Below are positions 35,601 to 45,541 of a stretch of 64,000 bases of DNA, in pieces (position 1 is the stretch's first letter; every line of letters begins with the position of its first letter). Location of the stretch: the NCBI GenBank assembly GCA_004194705.1, contig SADC01001349.1, forward strand, positions 124,001 to 188,000. Reading direction: 5' to 3'. A model generated the notes under the pieces. That model ran no database searches. It was not told the origin of the DNA and saw only the letters and a list, made by a program, of their open reading frames with translations. The position numbers were made by a program, and so were the translations under genes. The stretch comes from Ditylenchus dipsaci. Its lineage: Eukaryota > Nematoda > Chromadorea > Rhabditida > Anguinidae.

Positions 35601-38600
35601 TCTATACTGGTGCAGCTCAGAATGAAAAAATTTATCACAAATTGGGGTTATTTTTGATCATTTTCAAAAAAGCGGGCAGAAAGAAGCAAAAACGGGCAGA
35701 AAAAGCCAGAAGCGGGCAAAAAGTCTCGTCCATTATTCGACCATCATCTATCAAGTATTTGAAAGTTTCAAATTAAAGAGTTTATCGAACAAGTTCAGTA
35801 ACTAACAATTTTAAGTAAATTGGCCCAAAAACTAATATTCTTCCTCATCAACATCTTCAAAATTTTCAAGAGGCTGTTTTTACGCCTGGTAAACAGGTTC
35901 TTTTTATTCCGTGATTGCGGCTTCTTTCGAATCCTTTTCTTCAATGGTTTGTGACACGATCAGTAACACGGCGCAGATTTTGTTGCCGCATATTATTCCG
36001 GTGTTGCTTGCGACTGACCTGTCCACCTTCATCGCAGTGTAGTATATTGAAGAATATTGAAGGCCCCAATTCAAATTCTTTTTTGTATTGAAAAAATAAA
36101 GTTTAAAGATAAACAACCCCTCTCTAATAATTGACCCTCCTCCAGGGGGTGTTCGACCCGGATCAATTAATATGAAATTAATATAAAAATGGTATAAAAA
36201 TATGTCTTAGGTAGTGCATTGTGGATGCTTTCAGCGACATTGTTTAGTTTACCTGTTTCTTCCACACACAGCCATATAGCTCTATTATTGGCTTCTCTTT
36301 GGTGATGCGTGGCATGGATGGTCTACACTGGGACAATGTTATTAAAATCGTAGTTTCTTGGATTGTTTCACCGGTTTGCTATTTTTACTATTTTCAAGAA
36401 TCAAGTACAGTCAAATCTCCATAGCCTGGCACTTCAAAAACCCAGCCCCTCCATAACGCGGCACTGAGTTTGAAATGAATTGGTTGGCCAAAAAAGAAAT
36501 AAGGTGAACTGACCCTTCGATAACCGGCATTTCAAGGATGGTCCGCAGCGGTGCCGGTTACCGATGTTTGACTGTATGCTTAGAACATTTTTGTTGTAAT
36601 AGTTGTTGTCTGCTATTACAAAAAAACAAATGATGATAAGAAAACAATGTAAACATTTTCATATTAAATTTTAGGTGCTTTCCGGTCTTATCTCAGCCGT
36701 GTTTTATTTAATTTTCGATTTTGCTGTGTTTCGAAGAGTAAGTCATATTTTAGTAGAGCCATTTTTTTGAATATTTTTGTGTGTTTACGTCAGGGTCGAT
36801 AATGAAAAACGTCAAAGAAAAGGACATTTCTAACAGAAAAAAGATTAAATCCTTCACACGTGTAAGATTTTTTAAATTAACAATCGGCATGTCGATAGAT
36901 GATAACTTCACATTTACAAATAGTTGATAATTAAAAAAATCGTTTACAACAAACTATCTGCAGACGCTTTCTTGCGTTTAGTCACTTTTTCGGACTGTGA
37001 TCTAACAGCAGACTTCGTTTGGATTTCATTCCAGCTTTCAACACTACTTACAAGTATATTGGTTTTTAAAGTTATCAATCGACAAGTTGATTTAAAGGAG
37101 CGGCCAACTGTGTGACTACAAATTTCCTGTATGCATGGCGCAGTGGATAAGCTTGAGCGTTTTTTTTTGATTAAATGGTGTGCAGGTTCGATCTCACCTG
37201 GTGGCACGCTATTTATTTAGGCTTTTTGACTAATATCTATGAGTAATTGGGGTCGCTGATTCTGAATCTGGTGCTAAAAAGGTCGAATTACCCCGAAAAA
37301 TTGGTCAAACAAGCCAAAATAAATAGATTGCCACCACGTAGCATCGAACCTGCGACCCATTTCGGGCCATAAAACACTAACGCTTTGCATAAAGGAAATT
37401 TTGACCATAGTAGCGAATAATCACCCCCCCCCCCCGCCCAACGATTTTCACCATTTTTACTTTAGTAAAAAGTACCCAAATTTATGTCCTAGACTCCGGA
37501 AAATGTGCGTATGCTCTTTATTAGTCACAACTTCCGTACGCTGGCCTACCCCCAAACCTAAGGGCTAAGGCTAAACTTGTTGTTTGCAAGGGTAGTTACA
37601 GCAATTTTATAAGGTCGGATTCTGAGGGGGTATTCGCTACTAGCGCCGAAATTTCTAGTCACACAAATTGGCCGCTCCCTTTAATGATAATACCCCTTCA
37701 ATAAACTGAACCCTAGGGAATTTTTTGAAAGTTTTTTTGTATATTTCTGACGTAAATTGAAAAAAGAAACAAAAAAGACTGATTCAAACAAGGAAAAATG
37801 TTGACCCTACTTGGATATACCCCCCCCCCCAAATCAACTTTTTTTAAAAGTGTTTCCAAACACCTTATATCGACCTAAAATGGCCTCAGAAGTTCAAAAA
37901 AGACATTATTTTTAACTTCTGGTCAATAAAAAATCGAGTTTTGGACACTTTTAAATTTTGACTTTTTACCTGTTTTACCATGTTTTGGTCACTGGAGCTG
38001 GGCAAAAAATAGTCTCTAAATGCATTTTTGTTCAAGAGTCTTGCTCGGAATTGTGTCTAAGGTGAGTGATTGCGCACATCTCTAATGAACCAAGCGCCCT
38101 GCCCCCCCCCCCCTTTGGGGGCGCAGGGGCTTGGTTGCTTGGGGTTGAGATGCGCACACCCACATACCTTAGACGCAAATCACTCGAAAGTGACTCTGGA
38201 TGCATAAAAATGTATGCATACCAGAGTTTGTTTATGCGGTAGGCCCCAGTCAACAAAACTATGTTCAACATCTTCGTTTTCACACTAAATTGGCCCATTT
38301 TTGGTCCATTTCCACCCAAATACAGACCTAAATCCCTTTAAAAATGGTCAAAATGCGTGATTTTGGGTGGTCCCAAAACTCAGTTTTTTATTGACCAGAA
38401 CTCAAAAATGATGCCTTTTTGAGCTCCTGAGGCCATTTAGGTCGATATAGGGTGTTTGGAAACACTTTGAAAAAAGTTGATTTGGGGGGGGGGTATATCC
38501 AAGTAGCGCCAATATGTTTTTTAAAAGGACGATTAACATCCCTGGTTTCTGTGCTTAATGTTAAAAAGTTTAATTTTTATTATTAAAAATAACGAGTTTT

Positions 38601-41600
38601 AGAAAGATTCGTTAAAAAGCGGATTTCAAATTATGCCAATATTTATTTTGGTGTGTTCACACTCAACACATTCATGGTCGTATACCATGGCTCTAAATGT
38701 GAGTGTAAAGTTATAACTGGTGTCCAAAAAGTTCGGAGCGGACTTTTAAGCTTAATTTTTGAAATGAAAATTATGCAATAAAAAAAATTCCAAATATACA
38801 GTTTTGTTGCCTGAGTCTCCTCTTTCCAATGGCATATTTAACTTAGCTTGATTATTCTGGATAACTCACCATTTGGGTCCAAACACTTGTCTGGTCATTT
38901 TGAGAAGGTTACCCGCGTTTTCATCACTTTAACTGGTCAAATGTTTTATTGAATTTTGAGCGTCACGACAAAATTTTATCACCATGTTGTAGCGCAGCTC
39001 AAGAGCTACAAAACCCATGTTACAAAATGAATTTTGAAAATTTAAGTGTGAGATATGCCTTTTGGAAAAAATCATTTTCTTGAAAAATGACCAAAATCAG
39101 AAAAATTGACAAAAACTTGCGTTTTGGTCATTTTTCAAGAAAATGATTTTTTCCAAAAAGCCGTATCTCAACACTTAAATTTTCAAAATTCAGTTTGTAA
39201 CATGGGTTTTGTAGCTCTTGAGCTGCGCTACAACATGGTGATAAAATTTTGTCGTGACGCTCAAAATTCAATAAAACATTTGACCAGTTAAAGTGATGAA
39301 AACGCGGGTAACCTTCTCAAAATGACCAGACAAGTGTTTGGACCCAAATGTGAGTTATCCAGAATAATCAAGCTAAGTTAAATATGCCATTGAAAGAGGA
39401 GACTCAGGGCAACAAAACTGTATATTTGGAATTTTTTTATTGCATAATTTTCATTTCAAAAATTAAGCTTAAAAGTCCGCTCCGAACTTTTTGGACACCA
39501 GTTACTACAGAATATATAAATAAAAAAAGAAAAAAGTAACTGCATATGCTTTGGATATGGCTCGCCTAAGTCTTGCAAAAAATAGTTTATATTCCCTTTT
39601 TTATTTCACCTTTTTAAAGGACCATACTTGTTGATGCAAATTTGAATTCGCAAATTCAAATGCGCGCAGGACACTTTTTTTTGTCTCGCACTCTACTCTT
39701 TTAAGTCGCTCGAAATAACTCCAAAGAGTAGAATGCGAGGCGAAAGAGAAGTGTCCGCGCGCATTTGAATTTGCCGAATTTTCATTTGCATCAACAAGTA
39801 TGGTCCTTTAAAGACCAAAAACTTTAAATTTACATTCAAATCTTTATTTTAATTAGAGTCGACTAAAAAAAATAAAACAAAAGATCTAACTTAACAATTA
39901 TATTGCGAAATTCATCCATCTGTAGCTTAATTCTATTGGTAAATGTTTTAAAGGGATTGGATTTGACAAAACTCCTTTTTGGTTGGCGCTTCTTCTCAGT
40001 TAGCAATTGGAGCTTTGGCTGCCCTTGTATTCCAATTTGTTATTCGTGGATTTTTAGTCAAGTGGGTTAAGAAGGAAGGCCAAATAATGACTACTCAATC
40101 AGCTGGTAAAATTTTTCTATAGTGCAACTTTTTAAGTATCGCAGAAATTGTGTGGTTAAGTCAGGAGTTCTATCTCATTATTGTAAAATAAAATATATTT
40201 GCCAATAAAAACGTGACATTCAATCAGTGCTTGTCAACTTTTGAGCGACAAAAATAAAAAATTTGACGTGAAATTTTAAAAGTTTGAATATCAAGCATCC
40301 AAAATAAAGTAAGAATGTTTGAATAAGTCCAGGTGAGAATCTTGGTCTTGGTAGATGTATAAAAATTAAAAAAAACTCATGTTGGTTCACAAGTTTTTAG
40401 TTTGGTTTCTATGTAAAAAAAAGTAAATCTTTTATTTACTAAAAATTGAAGAGGAGCTTTAAGAGTCAACGACATTATCTGACACAGAAAGAAATCATTT
40501 TCAATACGGGACTTCACCAAACCAACATCCGCAAAGGCCAAAAAGTAGGCTCTTTTTCCAATTTTCAACTTTATTTTTTGCATTCTTTCATTTACAGCAT
40601 TAAAAAGCTTTCTAAAATGGCTACTTCCTGACCGCAAGAGAATAAATGATCAGCCGACACTGCGTCTTTTTAGTGCTATTCAAGTGTTTACCGGATGCTT
40701 TACTGGATTTTCACACGGATCTAAAGATATTCCTAATACAATTGCTCCATTGGTTTGTTAATTCCTCAGTTTTTGCCTTGTAATTTTGTTTAGCCTCAGA
40801 AAATGACAGTTTTTCACCTTGGTCCTGCTTGTTTTTTACACTTTTTAGGCACAGGCAAGGTTGACCAGTATATATTGGCACAAACTTGAGCATGAGTCTA
40901 ACATATTTTTGAGTCCATCCTAGCATCCTATGATACGCTGGCGAACTCTTGCATAAGGTTAAAAATCTAAAAAAACCCGAGGTAAAAAACAAATATCTAT
41001 AGTTTTATGAAAAACTTGTAAATTCATCTAATTGATCTTTCTCATTTTACGGCTGTTAACAAGCTTAAGGAACATGGTTACTCGGTCTGGATTTTCCCCC
41101 GCCAATTCGAAAATTTCGCTAATCATTGAACATCTGTACGCGTTTTTTAGCTTGGTTTCTAACAAAACAAGGCTTAGAATTTAATTTTAGCTGTGTCATA
41201 AATTTTTTGCTGTGTCATATATAATTTTTTAGGCTACACTACTTTATGTGTTCTCAAGCCACAGCGTACCTAAACCACAGGAAACTTCTTTATGGATCCT
41301 AATGTATGGCTCTTTGGGCACTTGTGTTGGCTTCTGGATGCTTGGTCACCGAGTTATACGTACTGTTGGCAAAGAGTTCACAGAGATAAATCCTTTTGCT
41401 GGTATTTAGTAGGATTATTTGTTTCATTTAAGTTTTCTATTTGCAGGCTTTTGTGTTGAGCTAGGTGCTGCAATTACTGTTTTAATTGCTAGTAAGCTGG
41501 GCATTCCAATATCCATGACACTTTGCATCGTACGTGTTTCTATAACCTTCAGATGAAAAACTTATTTTTTTGATGCTGAGTCTGGATATAATGGCACCTT

Positions 41601-43481
41601 TCAATTTAACTCGATTCGGTTGGTCCACAAAGAAAATTAAGTAAAGCTTACCTCTCATATAACGACACCACTTTTTCGAAATTCAATTATGGACCCTATG
41701 TGACAATGGGGGACTTGTGCACCAGGAGGTGCTTATTTATTAACTGTGAATAGTCTTTTAACGTCTCGTAATTTTATTTTTCATACAATGAAACAATAAT
41801 AAAGTTTTTTCCGAAGTTCCCTTCTTAAAAAATATAGTTTTCAAAAAAAACTTTTAAAAATTTGACTTTCAGGAGACGTTAACACTCCGAGTAACACCTA
41901 AATCAGGGGTATATTTAGAAACCAGAATTCTAGGTGGGTGCCTGGATATAAGTAGGTCGAAAATGGTGTTCTAAAAAATGGGCACTCTAACAAGCATTCT
42001 GAGATTAAAAGGGCAATACTTTTTTTTGTCACAGATTCATTTTTTTTTTACCAGATTCACTTTTTTCTGTCACAGATTTCGTCATTTCTGTCACAGATTT
42101 CGCTCTCGACACGAAATCAACAATTTTTAAAAAATTTTGAGTGAAATTCAGGGGTGGCAAAGACCAGATGGCTGGATACCCACTCCGGAATGGCCAAAAG
42201 GCTAAAATTATTGGTTTTTTGGGGTTTACTAAAGGGGAGTAAACTTTTTGAGAAAAATCGATTGAGCGGATCAGATTTCGGGTCCGATCGGCTAAATCAC
42301 TCTCAAATCCACCCTGAACCGCTCAAAATCACCATAAACCTGAAATTCTGAGCGATACAGCCCATCGGACTGGAATTCTGATCCGCTCAATCGATTTTCT
42401 CAAAAAGTTTACCCCCTTTAGTAAACCCCCGGAAAACAATAATTTTGGCCTTTTGGCCATTCCGGAGTGGGTATCCAGCCATCTGGTCTTTGCCCAACCC
42501 TGAATTTCACTCAAAATTTTTTAAAAATTGTTGATTTCGTGTCGAGAACCAAATCTGTGATAGAAATGAGGAAATCTGTGACAGAAAAAAGTGAATCTGG
42601 TACAAAAAAGTGAATCTGTGACAAAAAAAGTTTTGCCCGATTAAAAGACAGATTTATACTAGTTGTAAGTGTGATGCTGTGTCATATATAGGCTCATTGC
42701 AAAGTCCTTCAATTGATAAGCTTTCTAAATACCACAAATTGCTCAAATACCACAAATTTATCGCGAAATAAAATTTTAAAAGAAACAAGTAACGGAATTT
42801 CGGAGATTGAATTTTTTGCGGAATTTTTGTTATGTTTAATATTTTTCATGATTTTTTGTTTTTTTCGTAACTGATAATTCATCAAATTTTAGAAAAATTT
42901 CTTACAGGTACGTGTAACCCTAAAACCGTTATAAGTTCCGAATCAGCATAAAATGGCACTGAAAATGCTTTTACGCTAAGTAAAAAAAGCATTTGGAGTG
43001 TCCAACAGCAGTCCCAAAAATATTTGAAGAACAAGTTGACGTAAATCTTGCTATTGACTAGACAAACCCTTAATTTTAACGTATTAGTGATTCGCATGAA
43101 AAGTGCTGTTACAATCAAATTAATTTGAAACTCCTCTCAAGACTAAAAATGTTTAAATTCTTAAAAATTCAATATTTGTCTTGAGAGGAATTTGAAATTT
43201 AAGAAAGAGCAAAGTAAAGAGCAAAGTAAAGGCTATAAAATGCTAACTTTTTTCATGAATTACTTTAAAAATTTTAATTTTTTTAAATTAGTATAAATTG
43301 GAAAATTTGAGCTGGTAAAACGTTTTTGCAAGTTTATTGTTAAGGTTGGAAGCGTTGTTGCTGTAGGAGCAGTTCGTGGTTCAACACCAGTTGATTGGCT
43401 CTTTTTCGAAATGTATTTATTGCCTGGATAGTTACTTTTCCGCTATCAGGTCTTTTTCTGCTTGTATTATGTTTGTATTAA
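32691..43481 (+). CDS. SLC20A: SLC20/PiT-type sodium-phosphate cotransporter, 11 exons
   Basis: Multi-pass plasma-membrane Na+/Pi symporter family. Exons: 32691-32822, 34532-34616, 34718-~34812, 34961-35060, 36211-36373, 36675-36738, 39999-~40106, ~40600-40753, ~41234-41402, 41447-41530, ~43344-43481. The two inverted PiT repeats are visible. The N-terminal one shows GANEVSN, AFATSVSSGAISLR, LPVSSTHS and SWIVSPVLSGLISAVF. The C-terminal one shows FSHGSKDIPNTIAPL, WILMYGSLG, LGIPIS and VGSVVAVGAVRG, ending FIAWIVTFPLSGLFLLV. The usual GANDVAN and GGNDVSNA cores are altered (N-to-E/V and N-to-K changes around the conserved Asp). One-base slips lie near 35025 and 43415. The large intracellular loop is much shorter than in mammals. 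Introns are filled with palindromic elements. Function is probable but substrate is inferred. Confidence 0.88.
33300..33560. repeat. Degenerate CTCAC/GTGAG/CCTCAT repeat cluster
   Basis: Dense, irregular copies of 'gagctcac', 'cctcatgagg' and 'ctcacgcaacctcat' in both orientations, in SLC20 intron 1. It resembles one arm of the tandem-repeat foldbacks, but I found no matching second arm. Confidence 0.6.
33673..34212. repeat. Foldback element, arms ~150 bp
   Basis: Left arm (about 33673-33820) contains 'aggagtttatgataatta' and right arm (about 34055-34212) its complement with mismatches. Target duplication not identified. In SLC20 intron 1. Confidence 0.7.
35291..35731. mobile_element. Palindromic MITE with 9-bp target duplication
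   Basis: The exact duplication ATTATTCGA lies at 35282-35290 and 35732-35740. Tips GGATAAAT and, reversed, GGACGAGA, then 'gcccgcttctggc' in both arms. Arms of about 200 bp pair closely. G-rich tips with an 8-9 bp duplication suggest Merlin or Mutator; unassigned. Confidence 0.8.
36408..36574. mobile_element. TA-flanked CAGTC MITE
   Basis: Ends CAGTCAAATCTCCATAGCC and, reversed, CAGTCAAACATCGGTAACC, TA on both sides. Inserted ~35 bp after an SLC20 exon. Confidence 0.8.
37130..37395. repeat. tRNA-like palindrome, copy 2
   Basis: A-box-like TGGCGCAGTGGA (37136-37147) and B-box-like GGTTCGATCTC (37185-37195) are 49 bp apart on the + strand, as in a long-variable-arm tRNA. The B-box is mirrored by 'catcgaacc' near 37344-37352. 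The centre pairs through 'attggggtcg' and 'gaattaccccg'. No acceptor stem or CCA. Confidence 0.7.
37403..37647. mobile_element. GRCGCTACT-family MITE, nested
   Basis: Flanks GAAATTTT and GAAATTTC agree at 7 of 8. Both ends carry 'agtagcgaat' followed by C or G tracts. Lies inside the TTAA element 37096-37680. Confidence 0.6.
37803..38510. mobile_element. GRCGCTACT-family foldback with C/G tracts
   Basis: Tips GACCCTACTTGGATATACCC and, reversed, GGCGCTACTTGGATATACCC, each followed by a C tract. Flanks AAAATGTT and AATATGTT (7 of 8). Arms of ~170 bp pair closely. The centre (about 37985-38290) is another repeat, also found near 57830-58090. Confidence 0.75.
38716..39502. mobile_element. Near-perfect 787-bp palindrome flanked by TA
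   Basis: Ends ACTGGTGTCCAAAAAGTTCG and its exact complement, with TA at 38714-38715 and 39503-39504, suggesting a mariner/Tc1-type MITE. The arms (about 380 bp each) differ by only a handful of bases and the loop is about 20-25 bp, so this copy looks young or conversion-maintained. Confidence 0.9.
39618..39807. mobile_element. TTAA-flanked foldback MITE, 190 bp
   Basis: TTAA at 39614-39617 and 39808-39811. Ends AGGACCATACTTGTTGATGC and its exact complement. Interior 'gcgcgcatttgaatt' recurs in 51769-52080 and near 58265. Confidence 0.85.
41060..41190. mobile_element. Half copy of the 8.8/49.3/57.4 kb TTAA family
   Basis: Begins near a TTAAGG, then 'cccccgccaattcgaaaat' and 'aatcattgaacatctgtacg'. 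Only the left arm is present. It ends ~45 bp before an SLC20 exon. Confidence 0.6.
42011..42638. mobile_element. Palindromic MITE, 628 bp, 8-bp duplication
   Basis: Exact flanking GATTAAAA (42003-42010, 42639-42646). Tips GGGCAATAC and, reversed, GGGCAAAAC, followed by tandem 'tctgtcacagatttcg' units. Arms ~290 bp. In the last SLC20 intron. Part of the core is also found near 1495-1550. Confidence 0.85.
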
Positions 43482-43692
43482 AATATACATTGATAAAGCA
43501 GTAATCATGAATTTATGTTAAAATCTTCATTTGATTATAAAGTAAAATAAAAAGGCACATACTACAAATCCGATTCTTTAACAACCTGATAAGACTTAAG
43601 ACTTAACGAAAATTTATTATACATGCTTTCAAACTTAAAAACTTGAGTATTTCAGAAAAGAGTTGTCAAGTGCTTCCGCGCACGCGTTAAAC

Positions 43693-43892
43693 CAGGGCTC
43701 CCAAACGTCCTTCATTTAAAGATTTGTCCTTTATTTGAAGACACGAAATCTTTAGAATTTTTGAGTTTTTTAGTCAAAATCTTTATTTTTGGCACTCAAA
43801 ACCCAATAAGCACTGGATAAAATGCACTTTTTGACCAAATTTTTTTATTTCATAAAAATGTCCTTTATTTCGAAATTTCGAGTGGAGCCCTG
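43693..43892. mobile_element. hAT-like MITE with exact 8-bp duplication
   Basis: Ends CAGGGCTCC and GGAGCCCTG, flanked by CGTTAAAC at 43685-43692 and 43893-43900. 200 bp, clean. Relatives at 28850-29023 and, by its ends, 4175-4638. Confidence 0.9.
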
Positions 43893-43900
43893 CGTTAAAC

Positions 43901-45541
43901 CCAAAAAAACAATATCCCGGATTTCAGCTAACGTTTTTAAAAGAGTTTAAGTAAGACGACACACAACAAGACATTTTTATTAGCAAAGAGTTTTACAAAT
44001 TAATATAATGCGGTACAAAATGGGAACCATCCTATCCTTGTTATTGTTTTTTCCTATGAGGAAATTCTGTTATCTTGATTTCGGAATCCCCCCCCCATTT
44101 TTTAGTTACCGGTTAGAGAACACTTTCTTAGGCAGAGTTTTGCGGGTTCAGTGTCGGAAAAAGTGTAACTTTCAGGGATCAATGCTCGCTTGTAAGGACA
44201 GGGTGGCAAATTCCACTTTTTGTTCATTTTGTTGCGGTTCTTTGAAATATATACACAATGCGATATCTCACGGATCCCCCTGCGCAAAAAACAGCTACGC
44301 AAATTATTAGCTTTCAGAGTTCGCAAAAGAATAGTTCTGGGTTAAGATATTAGTTCTCGAAGTCGAGATGGCAGCTCTATTACAGGAAGTACGGCATTTA
44401 TTTTAAATTTAAACATTGCATTTTGTAGTTCAAAAATTTTGTGAAACCAGCCTCGTCTCCAGAAATCAGGTGGCCTCAACTAGTCGAAAATTAGGGTTGT
44501 CAGGAACTTTTTGAACAGCCTGATATTCGCACTATTGACAGTTTTCCGTCCAAATCAGACAAGTGGATATTTTGCTGCTTCTGCTGCAGCTGTGTTTGAA
44601 CATTGTTCTTTAGTTTGTCTCTTGCTGTTTATGCTGCTACTCACATTTCTTAGCTGCTTTGCCCTAGATTTATGTAGTTGGCTGATTAGCAGTAGCCTGT
44701 GCTACTACTAATATCGATTTATCCTGAGTGTCATCCAGCACCGCCATTAACCAACTTCCTCACAATCACTCTTCTTGTGATTCCGCCAAAACAGCAGCAA
44801 CAATAATAATAATCATCAGCTTTTTTAATTTATGGCTGGCTTATTTGACTTCCTTTCCTTTAGACTCCTGCTTAACTTTTTTTATTGTCAGATGATTGCA
44901 GGAAAAAGAAATAGATTTTCGGTAGATGTTTGCTAAGATTGCTTAGATTAAGCTGCAAGCAAAACACATTTAGAGATAGACTTAGGCTAACTCACAGTGG
45001 CGGTAGGATGTCACTTGTCGGTGGTTCGATTCTAACTTTTTATTTCTAACTATTGGATACAGTCAAACCTGGGTTATCCGACACCCCAGTTAACCGACAC
45101 CCTCGGTTATCCGACACCTAAAATATCCTTCATTTGGCTGAGATTTGCCTATTCTCTGTCAACTGACACCTCAGTTAACCGACACCTCGTTTATCCGACA
45201 CCATAAGGCCGGTCCCCTTGGGTGTCGGATAACCCAGGTTTGACTGTAGTTATTCTTTTGAGGGTAAGGACTTTGAGAATAATCACAAAACTTGAAAATG
45301 TTTAGACATTTTATAACATTTAATGGAAAATTTTGTGGGCATTTTATAGAACATACTTTCATTATTAATAATATGTTCGATAAATATAGTATTTTGTGTG
45401 TTGTCATTACTTATGCAACAACCTAACAACTATTTTTTAACTCGGCAATTTAGTTAAGAAAGACAGTGATCAAAACTATTTTCTAAACAATGCAGTCTTT
45501 GTCTTAATTCATTGCTAATATAACTGGCCATTAATTAAAAA
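43901..45541. other. Intergenic between SLC20 and the LRR gene
   Basis: Apart from the MITE at 45060-45246, I see only AT-rich sequence, a C tract (about 44089) and a Leu-rich open frame near 44511-44711 that does not look like a known protein. A B-box-like 'ggttcgattct' at 45033-45043 lacks a clear partner. Confidence 0.45.
45060..45246. mobile_element. TA-flanked CAGTC MITE
   Basis: Ends CAGTCAAACCTGGGTTATCC and its exact complement, TA both sides. The 'ccgacacc' subterminal motif is repeated six times or so inside. Confidence 0.9.

Larger units (their letters stand above)
37096..37680. mobile_element. TTAA-flanked element carrying tRNA-like palindrome copy 2
   Basis: TTAA at 37092-37095 and 37681-37684. 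Ends AGGAGCGGCCAACTGTGTGA and its near complement. Inside are the tRNA-like palindrome (37130-37395) and a nested GRCGCTACT MITE (37403-37647). In the SLC20 intron of 36739-39998. Confidence 0.8.

Noticed and set aside
37136..37195. Possible tRNA gene
   Set aside because: A- and B-boxes are present but there is no paired acceptor stem, and the sequence is half of a palindrome.
44008..44310. 100-codon Cys-rich frame
   Set aside because: No splice context, start context or family resemblance; crosses a C tract.
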